Origin: Ruoffia halotolerans
GTDB lineage: Bacteria; Bacillota; Bacilli; Lactobacillales; Aerococcaceae
Length of the DNA: 46,443 nucleotides
Reading direction: 5' to 3'
NCBI RefSeq assembly: GCF_014049385.1
Contig: NZ_JACAOA010000018.1
Span: forward strand, 1 to 46,443
In this document: one piece after another, positions 24,400 through 33,802 of the stretch
Numbering within the stretch: the first letter of the stretch is position 1
Layout of the letters: each line of letters starts with the position of its first letter
Made by a program: the position numbers and the translations under genes
Notes under the pieces: generated by a model
The model's input: the letters and a program-made list of their open reading frames with translations, nothing else
What the model was told of the DNA's origin: nothing
Database searches by the model: none

Positions 24400-25532
24400 A
24401 TGAAAAAATATTACTTGCACCAGATTCCTATAAGGGAAGTTTGACAGCGTTAGAAGTGTGCCAAGCGATGGAAACTGGGATTCGGCGGGTCTTGCCGGAA
24501 GTTGAGTTGGTTCAATTACCTATGGCAGATGGTGGTGAAGGGACTGTACAATCTTTAGTTGATGCGACCAAGGGCAAACTATTAAAGGCAGAAGTGACAG
24601 GACCTTTAGGTGAAGCGGTTGAGGCTCACTTCGGCATACTGGGTGATGGTGTAACCGGCGTCATAGAGATGGCGGAAGCGAGCGGTTTGAACCATGTAAA
24701 TTCAGTAACTCAAAACCCCCTTGTGACAACGACTTACGGAACGGGCGAATTGATAAAATTATTAATTGAAGCGGGAATTACTAAGATCATATTAGGATTA
24801 GGTGGATCAGCTACAAATGATGGCGGTGCTGGGATGGCACAAGCGTTAGGATACGAACTGATTGACTTCAATGGATCGGTCATTGGCTTTGGTGGAGGCG
24901 CCTTAGACAAACTTGATAATATTTTGACTGAAAAGGTTCATCCTAAATTAAAGGACGTTTCCTTTATCGTTGCTTCTGATGTGACGAATCCATTATGTGG
25001 ACCCAATGGGGCTACCAGCGTATTCGGTCCACAAAAAGGGGCATCTTTGGAAGATGTAGATATTTTAGAGGCGAATTTGAAACATTATTCACGAGTCATC
25101 GAGCGAAGTCTCGGACATGAAGTGATGGATATACCTGGATCCGGTGCAGCGGGTGGCTTGGGAGCAGGGCTCTTGGCTTTTACCCAAGCAGAGATGAAGC
25201 GTGGCATTGACATTGTACTCGAATATTCAGGCTTTAAAGAGAAGGCCAAGGGAGTAGATGTGTGCTTTACAGGCGAAGGTGCGATGGATTTTCAAACGAA
25301 ATTTGGTAAGACACCTCACGGTGTTGCGAAAGCGATGAAAGAAATTAATCCAGATGCAAAAGTGATTGCTGTCGTTGGTAAAGTTGGTGAAGATATTGAG
25401 GAACTATATCCCGAAGGGATTGACGCCGTGTTTCCAACGGCTGCTGGAGCAAGTTCTTTGGAAGAGTTGATTGAGAAGGCTTCGGAGAATGTCAGTCGGA
25501 CGGTGGAGAATATTGTAAGGGTAATGGGGTAG
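24400..25532 (+). CDS. Glycerate kinase with a frameshift in an A-tract at codon 3
   Basis: The coding sequence from about 24409 encodes a full GlxK/GarK-type glycerate kinase (ILLAPDSYKGSLTALEVCQA, LPMADGGEGTVQSL, IILGLGGSATNDGGAGMAQA, DVTNPLCGPNGA, FTGEGAMDFQTKFGKTPHGVA). The natural start, ATG at 24400 behind AAAAAGGGGGA, is out of frame: six A residues follow it (24403-24408) where seven would give MKKILLAPDSYKGS. As written, translation from this ATG stops after about 14 codons. An internal TTG at 24441 keeps the rest open but loses the conserved APDSYKGS nucleotide-binding start. Either a one-base deletion, slippage-dependent expression or a sequencing error. The enzyme phosphorylates glycerate. 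Confidence 0.85.
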
Positions 25533-25608
25533 AGAAGAAAAAAGAGTTTGAATTAAACAAAGATTCAAAAGAGGTAAACAAAAATATAAAAGCCCTTACA
25601 AAAAGTTC

Positions 25609-25655
25609 TTGACATCGACGGGAAATATTTTATAATGAAAATATGAAACGTTTCA
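25609..25655 (+). promoter_or_regulatory. Promoter and LacI-type operator of the sucrose/fructan locus
   Basis: TTGACA (25609-25614), a 16-bp spacer and TATAAT (25631-25636) are followed by the palindrome TGAAACGTTTCA (25644-25655). The same sequence, inside an identical 18-bp stretch, recurs at 27552-27569. It resembles LacI-family operators and also CcpA cre sites. Its position just downstream of -10 suggests repression by the regulator encoded at 26562. Confidence 0.8.
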
Positions 25656-25675
25656 AATTACGAGGAGGCAGTTAA

Positions 25676-26548
25676 ATGTTATATGGGGCAATTGAGGCAG
25701 GGGGCACAAAATTTGTTTGTGCAGTTGGAAATGAAAAGTATGAAACTGTAGATAAAATTAGTATAGAAACAAGTCAGCCTGAAGAAACATTCGAACAGGT
25801 CATAAACTTTTTTAACAAGTATTCAGATGAGATGACTAGTATTGGGATTGGGTCATTTGGACCAATTAATAATGACATGAATTCATCAAAGTATGGATAT
25901 ATTACGAATACTCCCAAGCTATTATGGAAAGATTTTGATTTTTTAGGTACACTAAAATCATCATTTAATATCCCTATGTACTGGACAACTGATGTTAATG
26001 CTTCTGCAAATGGTGAGTATCACTTTGGATCAGGGAAAGATTTAACGAGCATTGTGTATATTACAATCGGGACTGGTGTTGGTGGAGGTGCTATCCAGAA
26101 TGGGGAATACATTGGTGGTGCCTCACATCCAGAGATGGGGCATATGATTGTACATCCATACGATGACAAAGCAGAAAAAGGGATTTGTCCTTATCATGAT
26201 TTTTGCTTAGAAGGCTTAGCTTGTGGACCAGCCATAGAACATCGAACTGGGGTTAAAGGGAAAGATTTAGATTCTGACAGTAAAGAATGGGATATTGAAG
26301 CATACTATATTGCGCAAGCAGTGTATAATATAACTTATATCCTTCGACCTGAACGAGTGATCTTAGGTGGAGGAGTTATGCACAAAGAAATGTTGCTAGA
26401 GAAAGTTCAGCTTAAGTATCAAGAATTAGCTGGCGATTATCTCGAGATTGATGATATTAAAAAGTATATTGTCTTACCAGAATTAGGTGATGAAGCTGCT
26501 ATTAAAGGCTGTTACCAATTAGCGGAGAGGGCAATAAGTATGAAATGA
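25676..26548 (+). CDS. scrK: ROK-family fructokinase
   Basis: This 290-residue cytosolic sugar kinase phosphorylates fructose. It has the N-terminal phosphate loop (GAIEAGGTKFVCAVG), the ROK signature region (TIGTGVGGGAIQNGEYIGGASHPEMGH) and a zinc site H-x9-C-x2-H-x4-C variant (HPYDDKAEKGICPYHDFC), plus ERVILGGGVMH. The NAS-type TDVNASANGEY matches bacterial fructokinases of the ScrK/GmuE group. It opens the locus, and the fructose it would use is released by the GH32 enzyme at 31087. Mannose or other hexoses are possible alternatives. Confidence 0.9.
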   Translation: MLYGAIEAGGTKFVCAVGNEKYETVDKISIETSQPEETFEQVINFFNKYSDEMTSIGIGSFGPINNDMNSSKYGYITNTPKLLWKDFDFLGTLKSSFNIPMYWTTDVNASANGEYHFGSGKDLTSIVYITIGTGVGGGAIQNGEYIGGASHPEMGHMIVHPYDDKAEKGICPYHDFCLEGLACGPAIEHRTGVKGKDLDSDSKEWDIEAYYIAQAVYNITYILRPERVILGGGVMHKEMLLEKVQLKYQELAGDYLEIDDIKKYIVLPELGDEAAIKGCYQLAERAISMK

Positions 26549-26561
26549 GAGAAGGGTAACC

Positions 26562-27527
26562 ATGGCAACGATGAAGGATGTAGCAAAACTAGCAGGCGTT
26601 AGTGTGGGTAGTGTGAGTAATGTATTTAATGGTGTTAAAGTTAAGAAATCGACTTATGATAAGGTGATTTCAGCGGTGAAAGAATTGGATTATGAAACGA
26701 ATAACTTGGCTAGAAGTTTTAAATTAAATCATACGAACACAATCGCTCTAATTGTGCCCACTATATGGCATCCATTCTTCTCTTCGATTGTTTTTCATTT
26801 AGAAGAGATTGCTGAAAAAAATGGTTATCATGTCTTTTTATGTAATTCAAATGGGAGTGCGGATAATGAGCTAAGCTATATAAAAATGCTAAGAAAGAAC
26901 AAGGTAGATGGAATTATCGCAATAACATATACAGATATAGATTCATATGTAGAAGGATCGCTTCCTTTTGTGAGTATTGACCGACATTTCAAAGATGATA
27001 TAAGTATCGTATCAAGTGACAACTTTGAAGGTGGAAAATTAGCGGCTAAAAAATTAAGTGAAAAAGGAGCAAAAACGCTGCTATTCGTAGGATCTCATAA
27101 CCTACGCGCGAATGAGACAACAAAAAGACGGTTAGGGTTTGAAACATATTGTATAGAGAATCATATCGATTATTATATAATTGATCTTTTGGAACCACAT
27201 AATAATTTCACAAAAGATTTGAAGGTTCTGATGGAAGAGCATCCAGAAATTGACGGTATCTTTGCGATTAATGATTATGTTGGATTGGATATAATAGACA
27301 CTTTAAAGCAACTCGGCAAAGAAATTCTAGTGGATTATCAATTAATTGGTTTTGACGGTATTAAAATGAGTAGAGAAAGAGGTTATCTAGTATCAACAAT
27401 CGTTCAACCAGTGGAAGAGATTGCTCACCAAGCTTTTGAAATTTTGATTAAACAAATTAATAATCCAGAATATAGTGAACAAAAAATTCTACCAATTAAA
27501 TTTGCGGAAGGAGGAACGACATATTAA
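26562..27527 (+). CDS. LacI-family transcriptional regulator of the sucrose/fructan locus
   Basis: This 321-residue repressor has an N-terminal LacI helix-turn-helix (MATMKDVAKLAGVSVGSVSN, then hinge helix NNLARSFK) and a periplasmic-binding-like sugar sensor domain (TIALIVPTIWHPFFSSIVFH, IDGIFAINDYVGLDII, LIGFDGIKMSRERG). It lies between the kinase gene and the transporter genes. Two copies of its probable operator flank it, one before scrK and one before the first permease, which implies autoregulation. The effector is probably sucrose, fructose or a fructose phosphate; this is inference. Confidence 0.9.
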   Translation: MATMKDVAKLAGVSVGSVSNVFNGVKVKKSTYDKVISAVKELDYETNNLARSFKLNHTNTIALIVPTIWHPFFSSIVFHLEEIAEKNGYHVFLCNSNGSADNELSYIKMLRKNKVDGIIAITYTDIDSYVEGSLPFVSIDRHFKDDISIVSSDNFEGGKLAAKKLSEKGAKTLLFVGSHNLRANETTKRRLGFETYCIENHIDYYIIDLLEPHNNFTKDLKVLMEEHPEIDGIFAINDYVGLDIIDTLKQLGKEILVDYQLIGFDGIKMSRERGYLVSTIVQPVEEIAHQAFEILIKQINNPEYSEQKILPIKFAEGGTTY

Positions 27528-27552
27528 AAATAGATATTTCTCTAAGCAAAAA

Positions 27553-27564
27553 TGAAACGTTTCA
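27553..27564 (+). promoter_or_regulatory. Second LacI-type operator, before the transporter genes
   Basis: TGAAACGTTTCA repeats the operator at 25644-25655, including flanks (ATGAAACGTTTCAAATTA in both). It lies 19 bases upstream of the GTG start of the permease gene. A TATAAT-like -10 is not obvious, so it may act as a roadblock on transcripts from upstream. Confidence 0.75.
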
Positions 27565-27582
27565 AATTAAGGAGTGAAAATA

Positions 27583-28515
27583 GTGACGCAAGTAAAACAA
27601 GTAAATAATAAACAGAGATTTATGACGAAGTTAAAAAATCAAAAATATTTACTAATGTTACTCATACCATCTGTTTTGATTACATTAGTGTTTAAATATT
27701 TTCCAATGTATGGAATCACTTTAGCTTTTAAAGACTACAATCCTATTTTAGGAATTGCAGGTAGTCAGTGGGTCGGCCTTGAACATTTTAGAGATTTTTT
27801 AACATCGCCTAATTTCATGAGATTACTAGAAAATTCGTTAAAACTTTCAATTTATGGTCTTCTATGGGGATTTTTCCCACCAATAATAATTGCTCTAATG
27901 CTAAATCAAATCATGTCAGAAAAAATAAAAAGTACATTACAAACGATACTGTATATGCCCAATTTTATTTCGACGGTTATCATCGTCGGGATTATATTCT
28001 TACTCTTTTCATCGTCAGGACCGATCGTTTCAATTTTAGAATCAATTGGAATAAATGTTCCAAACTTTTTAACTAATCCAGGTTCATTCCGGTCGTTATA
28101 TATTATTTCAGGAATTTGGCAAGGAATGGGATGGGCGTCACTGCTTTATACAGCCGTGTTATCTGGAATCCCACCAGAGCTATACGAAGCAGCTGATATT
28201 GATGGCGCAACCATTTGGCAAAAAATATTATATATTGAATTACCTACAATGAGGCCATTAATCATCATTAATCTGATTTTATCAGTGGGAGGTATTATGA
28301 ATATTGGTTATGAGAAAGCATATCTAATGCAAACCAGCTTAAACCTTCCAGCATCAGAAATCATTGATACTTATGTGTATAAAGTTGGTTTACAATCGGG
28401 AGATTATTCATACTCAACCGCAGTGGGATTATTTAATACAGTGATCAATTTAATACTATTAATAACAACAACATTAATTGTGAATAGTATCAATAGAAGA
28501 AAGGAGATTAAATAA
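27583..28515 (+). CDS. CUT1 ABC sugar transporter permease (LplB-like)
   Basis: I prefer the GTG at 27583, 8 bases after AAGGAG; an in-frame GTG at 27574 overlaps that site. The 310-residue membrane protein has the LplB-type start (NQKYLLMLLIPSVLITLVFKYFPMYGITLAFKDYNP), six membrane segments and the EAA loop (YEAADIDGATIWQKILYIELP). It ends adjacent to the second permease. The transporter type is that of large-substrate (oligosaccharide) importers; fructo-oligosaccharide or sucrose is inferred from the GH32 enzyme and fructokinase. Confidence 0.9.
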   Translation: MTQVKQVNNKQRFMTKLKNQKYLLMLLIPSVLITLVFKYFPMYGITLAFKDYNPILGIAGSQWVGLEHFRDFLTSPNFMRLLENSLKLSIYGLLWGFFPPIIIALMLNQIMSEKIKSTLQTILYMPNFISTVIIVGIIFLLFSSSGPIVSILESIGINVPNFLTNPGSFRSLYIISGIWQGMGWASLLYTAVLSGIPPELYEAADIDGATIWQKILYIELPTMRPLIIINLILSVGGIMNIGYEKAYLMQTSLNLPASEIIDTYVYKVGLQSGDYSYSTAVGLFNTVINLILLITTTLIVNSINRRKEIK

Positions 28516-29402
28516 TGAAAACCTTTACATATGAAGGAAAAGATAGTTTTTTTAAAATTATCAACACAATCCTATTGTTGTTAGTTGTGATATCAATCGT
28601 TTTACCTGTCGTTTACATTATAGCAGCAAGTTTCATGAATCCGACAGTGTTAATAAATGAAGGGATTAGTTTTGATGCTAATGATTGGACAGTTGAAGGA
28701 TACTTAAGAGTATTAGCTGATTCTTCAATCATCCGAGGTTTTATTAATTCATTTTTATACTCACTTGGCTTTGGTCTGATGAATGTATTAGTGACGATGT
28801 CAGCAGCCTATCCAATGAGCCGTAAAGATTTATTATTTAAAAAACCACTTATCGCTTTTTTTGTTATTACTATGTTTTTTGGTGGGGGACTTGTTCCAAC
28901 ATATCTACTTATTAGAAATCTCGGTATGTTAGATACACCATGGGCATTGATATTACCAGGAAGCTTGTCGGTATCACATTTATTGCTTGCCACTGTTTTT
29001 GTTAGAGGCTTACCTGATGAAATGATGGAATCCGCAAAAATCGATGGTGCAAATGACATACAGATTTTTATAAAAATGATATTACCATTAAGTAAACCGA
29101 TTATGTTCGTAATATTTCTATACTCATTTGTAGGAATGTGGAATAGTTACTTTGATGCTATGATTTACATAAGTAGTCCGGAATTAGAACCGTTACAACT
29201 GGTATTGCGAAGAATTCTCGTACAAAATCAACCCCAATCTAATATGATTGGAGCGCAAACAGCAATGGCAGAGATGCAAAAAATTGCAGAACTTATTAAA
29301 TATGCAACCATCGTTGTTTCAAGTGCGCCATTGTTAATTATGTTTCCATTCTTCCAAAAATACTTTGAAGAAGGCGTTATACAAGGATCTATTAAAGGTT
29401 AA
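28515..29402 (+). CDS. CUT1 ABC sugar transporter permease (YtcP-like)
   Basis: This 295-residue second permease has six membrane segments, the characteristic FFGGGLVPTYLLIRNLGML loop and the EAA loop (MMESAKIDGANDIQIFIKMILP), and ends YFEEGVIQGSIKG, as YtcP-family proteins do. Its ATG overlaps the last base of the preceding stop codon (TAATG). It forms the channel with the LplB-like permease. Confidence 0.92.
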   Translation: MKTFTYEGKDSFFKIINTILLLLVVISIVLPVVYIIAASFMNPTVLINEGISFDANDWTVEGYLRVLADSSIIRGFINSFLYSLGFGLMNVLVTMSAAYPMSRKDLLFKKPLIAFFVITMFFGGGLVPTYLLIRNLGMLDTPWALILPGSLSVSHLLLATVFVRGLPDEMMESAKIDGANDIQIFIKMILPLSKPIMFVIFLYSFVGMWNSYFDAMIYISSPELEPLQLVLRRILVQNQPQSNMIGAQTAMAEMQKIAELIKYATIVVSSAPLLIMFPFFQKYFEEGVIQGSIKG

Positions 29403-29449
29403 AACTAAAAATACATTATATCTTATACGATATATGAAAGGAAAAAATT

Positions 29450-31084
29450 ATGAAGAAAAAACACTTTACTTTAGGAGCTACATTAATGGCAGCCACATTG
29501 GTATTAGCAGGCTGTGGTAACGGTGGTGCATCAGAAACATCGTCTGAAGATTATGAATTAGCAAACGTTGAATTTCCAGTACAAGAAGATGTCACTTTAC
29601 ACTTAATGACAAACTCATCGCCACTAGCGCCATCTGATCCAAACGAAAAATTAATTTTCCAACGTTTAGAAGAAGAAACGGGAGTACATATTGAGTGGAA
29701 TAATATTGTTGATGATTATGCTGAACAACGTAACTTAGCGATTGCTGCTGGGGATTTACCAGACGGAATGTTCAACTCTGCAGCAAGTGATCAAGAGTTA
29801 TTATCATGGGCAGAGGATGGTGTCATCATTCCAGTCAATGATTTAGTCGATGAATATATGCCAAATCTAAAAGCTATCTATGAAGAGTACCCAGAATACA
29901 AAGCTTTGGCAACTGCTCCAGACGGTAATATGTACTCATTCCCTTGGATTGAGGAACTTGGAGAAGGAAAAGAGTCAATCCATACGGTTAATGGAATGGC
30001 CTGGATTAATGTTGAATGGTTAGATAATTTAGGGCTTGAAATGCCGCAAACAACAGATGAATTAATGACAGTGTTGGAAGCGTTTAAAAACGAAGATCCA
30101 AACGGAAATGGTGAAGCAGATGAAATTCCATTAAGTTTCATCGATTCACCAGGAAATGAAGACTTTAAAATCTTGATGGCCGCATTTGGAGGTGATGGAG
30201 ATAATGATAATCATTTAGTTGTGAATAATGATCAAACCTTAAACTTTACTGCTGATGATGAAGCATACCGAGAAGGAATTGAATACTTTAGTGAACTATA
30301 TCAAAAAGGCTTAATTGACCAAGAAGCTTTCGAACATGATTGGAATGCATATGTATCTAAAGGAAACGATCACAGATATGGTGTGTACTTTACATGGGAT
30401 AAAGCAAACGTAACTGGCTTTAATGATAGTTATGATGTATTACCTGTTTTAGAAGGACCAAATGGAGATAAAAAAATCACAAGAACAAATAATTTTGGTT
30501 TCCAAAGAGGTCGTTTCGTTGTCACTAGTGCGAACCAGAATTTAGAATTGACAGCAAAATGGGTTGATAAGATGTACGAACCACTGCAATCAATTCAAAA
30601 TAACTGGGGAACTTATGGTGATGAAGAGCAACAAAATATCTTTGAATTAGGTACTAACGAAAATGGCGACCCAATGTTACAGCATAAAGATCTAGAAGGT
30701 ACTGCACCTGGGGAATTAAGACAAAGAACTGAAGCGGGTGGTCCATTAGCTGTACTTGATGAATATTACGACGTATATACAACATCACCTGATGATGCTC
30801 AGTGGAGATTAGATTTAATGCACGAGCATTACTTAGATTATATTGAGAATGATTATAACTACCCTCAAATATTTATGAACAATGAAGATTCAGCTAGAGC
30901 TGATCAAATATTGGCAGATTTAAATCCGTATGTCGAGCAAATGCGAGCTGAATGGATTATTGGTGGTATATCAGATGAAGAATGGAATACATATTTAGAA
31001 GAATTAGAAAGATTAAATCTACCAGAATTAATGGAAATTTATGAAAGAAATTACGAACAATACATGAGCAACACGGAGGACTAA
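29450..31084 (+). CDS. Sugar-binding lipoprotein of the sucrose/fructan transporter
   Basis: This 544-residue extracellular receptor is a lipoprotein with lipobox LVLAGC (Cys22). The mature part has family features of large CUT1 receptors (LIFQRLEEETGVHIEWNNI, LAIAAGDLPDGMFN, FKNEDPNGNGEADEIPLSF). The ribosome site AAAGGAAAAA precedes the ATG. It is 3 bases from the GH32 gene, indicating coupled translation. Substrate presumed to be sucrose or short fructans. Confidence 0.9.
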   Translation: MKKKHFTLGATLMAATLVLAGCGNGGASETSSEDYELANVEFPVQEDVTLHLMTNSSPLAPSDPNEKLIFQRLEEETGVHIEWNNIVDDYAEQRNLAIAAGDLPDGMFNSAASDQELLSWAEDGVIIPVNDLVDEYMPNLKAIYEEYPEYKALATAPDGNMYSFPWIEELGEGKESIHTVNGMAWINVEWLDNLGLEMPQTTDELMTVLEAFKNEDPNGNGEADEIPLSFIDSPGNEDFKILMAAFGGDGDNDNHLVVNNDQTLNFTADDEAYREGIEYFSELYQKGLIDQEAFEHDWNAYVSKGNDHRYGVYFTWDKANVTGFNDSYDVLPVLEGPNGDKKITRTNNFGFQRGRFVVTSANQNLELTAKWVDKMYEPLQSIQNNWGTYGDEEQQNIFELGTNENGDPMLQHKDLEGTAPGELRQRTEAGGPLAVLDEYYDVYTTSPDDAQWRLDLMHEHYLDYIENDYNYPQIFMNNEDSARADQILADLNPYVEQMRAEWIIGGISDEEWNTYLEELERLNLPELMEIYERNYEQYMSNTED

Positions 31085-31086
31085 TA

Positions 31087-32523
31087 ATGAATTTATTAGA
31101 GAAAGCGAATGTGTTTATCTCAGAAAATAAACACAAAATTGTAGAACAATTTAGACCAGAATTTCATTTAGCACCAGAGTATGGGTGGATGAATGATCCA
31201 AATGGTTTTGTATATTTCAAAGGCGAATATCATTTATTCTATCAATCAAACCCGTATGACAGTAAATGGGATACGATGCACTGGGGACATGCGAAATCAA
31301 AAGACTTAATAGAATGGGAACATCTTCCTGTTGCCTTAGCACCGGACCAACCGTACGATAAGAACGGTTGTTTCTCCGGGTCAGCCATTGTTATTGAAGA
31401 TGAATTAGTCCTCATGTACACAGGTGTTACTGAGGACAATGGGACAGTCAGTCAAGTTCAATGTATCGCAACATCAAAAGATGGGATTACGTTTGAGAAA
31501 CATATTAATAATCCAGTTATTGATCAAGCAAATCTTGGAGAATTAGGTACAACCGTTGACTTTAGAGACCCTAAAGTATTTAAACGAGGTGATACTTTTT
31601 ATTCAGTTGTCGCTTCAAAAACATTGGGTAAAGAGAAGACACAAGGACAAATCTTTGTATTCACGTCCAATGACCTAGTGCATTGGTCTGAAGCTTCTGT
31701 TCTTCTTGAAGGAAGTGACAAATTGGGTAATATTTGGGAGTGTCCAGATTTAATTGAATTGGATGGAACTGATGTCTTGATTTTAAGTCCAATGAATATG
31801 CCTCAAGAAGGTACACAATACCAAAACATAAACTCTTCTATAGCGATATTAGGTAAAATGGATTGGGATAATTTATCTTTTGAAGCAGCTGAATATCAAG
31901 AAATTGATCAAGGTTTAGATTACTATGCTCCACAAACTTGTCTAGATGATCAAGGACGACGAATTATTGTTGCGTGGCAGCAAATGTGGGGAAGAACGGA
32001 TATACGAGACCAGAAAAATCACGGTTGGTCTGGGCTAATGACTTTACCAAGAGTTTTATCAATTCAAAATGGAAAATTAATCCAAACTATTCCATCTGAA
32101 TTTTATGAACGATTAACTCCAGTGTATGAAGAACATGATATAAGCAACAAACTCAAGATTAAACAAAGTGACTTTGATTACATTAAAATCGAAACAGAAA
32201 AAGATTTAGAAGAGTTATCAGTAACTGTTGGTAATGAAAGTGGCGAATACTTCTCAATTAGCCTTAAGGAAGAACTATTATCAATATCAAGAGAGAATGT
32301 TAACCCAGAAATAGAAGGTGAAGAAGGTTATAATCATAGCCGAAAAATGGTGATCAGTAATCTAAAAGTTTTAGAAATACTAGTTGATTCTTCATCAATT
32401 GAAATCTTTGCTAATGGGAAGACTATGAGTAATACGGTTTACTTTAATGATGTGATTAATACGATAGAGATTAACAGCCAAACGAATGAAATTAAACAAG
32501 TAACTTTAAGTAAAATCAACTAA
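31087..32523 (+). CDS. GH32 beta-fructosidase (sucrose/fructo-oligosaccharide hydrolase)
   Basis: This 478-residue cytosolic enzyme has the three acidic motifs of GH32: WMNDPNG (34-40, nucleophile Asp37), RDP (160-162, transition-state Asp) and WECPDL (217-222, acid/base Glu218). There is no signal peptide. A C-terminal beta-sandwich ends with SSIEIFANGKTMSNTVYF. It cleaves terminal fructose from sucrose or short fructans. Since import here is by an ABC system, the substrate arrives unphosphorylated; I therefore avoid calling it sucrose-6-phosphate hydrolase, although the sequence family overlaps. Confidence 0.93.
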   Translation: MNLLEKANVFISENKHKIVEQFRPEFHLAPEYGWMNDPNGFVYFKGEYHLFYQSNPYDSKWDTMHWGHAKSKDLIEWEHLPVALAPDQPYDKNGCFSGSAIVIEDELVLMYTGVTEDNGTVSQVQCIATSKDGITFEKHINNPVIDQANLGELGTTVDFRDPKVFKRGDTFYSVVASKTLGKEKTQGQIFVFTSNDLVHWSEASVLLEGSDKLGNIWECPDLIELDGTDVLILSPMNMPQEGTQYQNINSSIAILGKMDWDNLSFEAAEYQEIDQGLDYYAPQTCLDDQGRRIIVAWQQMWGRTDIRDQKNHGWSGLMTLPRVLSIQNGKLIQTIPSEFYERLTPVYEEHDISNKLKIKQSDFDYIKIETEKDLEELSVTVGNESGEYFSISLKEELLSISRENVNPEIEGEEGYNHSRKMVISNLKVLEILVDSSSIEIFANGKTMSNTVYFNDVINTIEINSQTNEIKQVTLSKIN

Positions 32524-32569
32524 TTGCTTGTAGCTTAACAATTATATAAATTGCAAAGGAGTCCTTAAA

Positions 32570-33670
32570 GTGGTAGAAATTAATTTATCGAGCATTTATA
32601 AGAAATATGATAATGCTGAAAACTATTCTGTAACTGATTTTAACTTAGATATTTTGGATAATGAATTCATTGTGTTTGTCGGTCCATCAGGATGTGGGAA
32701 ATCAACAACCTTACGAATGATTGCAGGTTTAGAAGAAATTACTGATGGTGAATTGTACATTGATGGCAATATGGTTAATGATACTCCACCTAAAGATCGA
32801 GACATAGCAATGGTATTTCAAAACTATGCACTATATCCACATATGTCTGTATTTGATAACATGGCTTTTGGATTGAAGCTTAAAAAGACACCAAAGAATG
32901 AAATTAAAGAACGAGTGGAGCATGCGGCGGAACTACTACAAATCACTGATTTACTTGATAGAAAGCCTGCAGCTCTTTCAGGTGGGCAGCGACAACGTGT
33001 TGCTTTAGGTCGTTCTGTAGTGAGAGATCCAAAAGTATTTTTAATGGATGAACCACTATCAAACTTAGACGCTAAGCTTCGTGTTCATATGAGAAAAGAA
33101 ATTGCGAAATTACATAATGAATTAAACGCAACAATGATTTACGTGACGCATGATCAAACTGAAGCAATGACTTTAGCGGACCGAATTGTCATTATGAATG
33201 CGGGTGTCATCCAACAAATTGGAACACCGTTTGAAGTGTACAATTCACCAAATAATGCTTTTGTAGCTAGCTTTATGGGTTCACCAGCGATGAATATTGT
33301 TGAACTAACTTACCAAAACGGGAAAGTCATAGATCATAATGGTTTAGTGTTACAGGTGAATAAACCTATGAGAGACTTATTAGATAAACAAGGCTATGAT
33401 GGTAAAGAAATCTTATTTGGTATACGACCTGAAGATATTCAAACAGAACAAGTTGCCTTAGATGCATCTGAATCTATTCTTAAACCTAAAGTATTAGTTT
33501 CTGAATTAACTGGAGCAGAATCTATATTATATCTAGATGTTTTTGGAACAGAGTATATAGCAGTCGTTGATTCGCGTGATTACCACGAAGCAGGTAGTAC
33601 TTTAGAAGTATCATTTAATATGAACAAAGCACACTTTTTTGATAAAGAGACTGGTAATGTAATTAAATAA
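32570..33670 (+). CDS. MsmK/UgpC-type ATPase of the sucrose/fructan transporter
   Basis: This 366-residue ATPase starts at a GTG 9 bases after AAAGGAG. It has Walker A VGPSGCGKST, Q-loop MVFQNYALYPHMSVF, signature LSGGQRQRVALGRSV, Walker B KVFLMDEPLSNLDAKL and the switch histidine YVTHDQTEAM. A C-terminal TOBE-like regulatory domain follows. MsmK/UgpC ATPases are often shared among several sugar transporters; a paralogue lies at 37394. It closes the locus and is followed by a terminator. Confidence 0.93.
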   Translation: MVEINLSSIYKKYDNAENYSVTDFNLDILDNEFIVFVGPSGCGKSTTLRMIAGLEEITDGELYIDGNMVNDTPPKDRDIAMVFQNYALYPHMSVFDNMAFGLKLKKTPKNEIKERVEHAAELLQITDLLDRKPAALSGGQRQRVALGRSVVRDPKVFLMDEPLSNLDAKLRVHMRKEIAKLHNELNATMIYVTHDQTEAMTLADRIVIMNAGVIQQIGTPFEVYNSPNNAFVASFMGSPAMNIVELTYQNGKVIDHNGLVLQVNKPMRDLLDKQGYDGKEILFGIRPEDIQTEQVALDASESILKPKVLVSELTGAESILYLDVFGTEYIAVVDSRDYHEAGSTLEVSFNMNKAHFFDKETGNVIK

Positions 33671-33684
33671 AAGAGTGGTTTCAT

Positions 33685-33729
33685 AAGAACACGGCAAGCT
33701 AAGTTAAATTAGTTTCTGTGTTCTTTTTT
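33685..33729 (+). terminator. Terminator of the sucrose/fructan locus
   Basis: AAGAACACGG (33685-33694) pairs with CTGTGTTCTT (33716-33725, one G-T pair) and runs into further T residues. An inner AGCTAA/TTAGTT-like pairing shortens the 21-base loop. Confidence 0.7.
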
Positions 33730-33802
33730 GCATTTAATTTATTAAAGCGCTTCCTAACATGCTATAATAAAACTATATAATATATTTATACCAAAACACA
33801 TA

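Noticed and set aside
31087-32523. Secreted levanase or inulinase
   Set aside because: The GH32 protein has no signal peptide and is encoded with an importer and an intracellular kinase.
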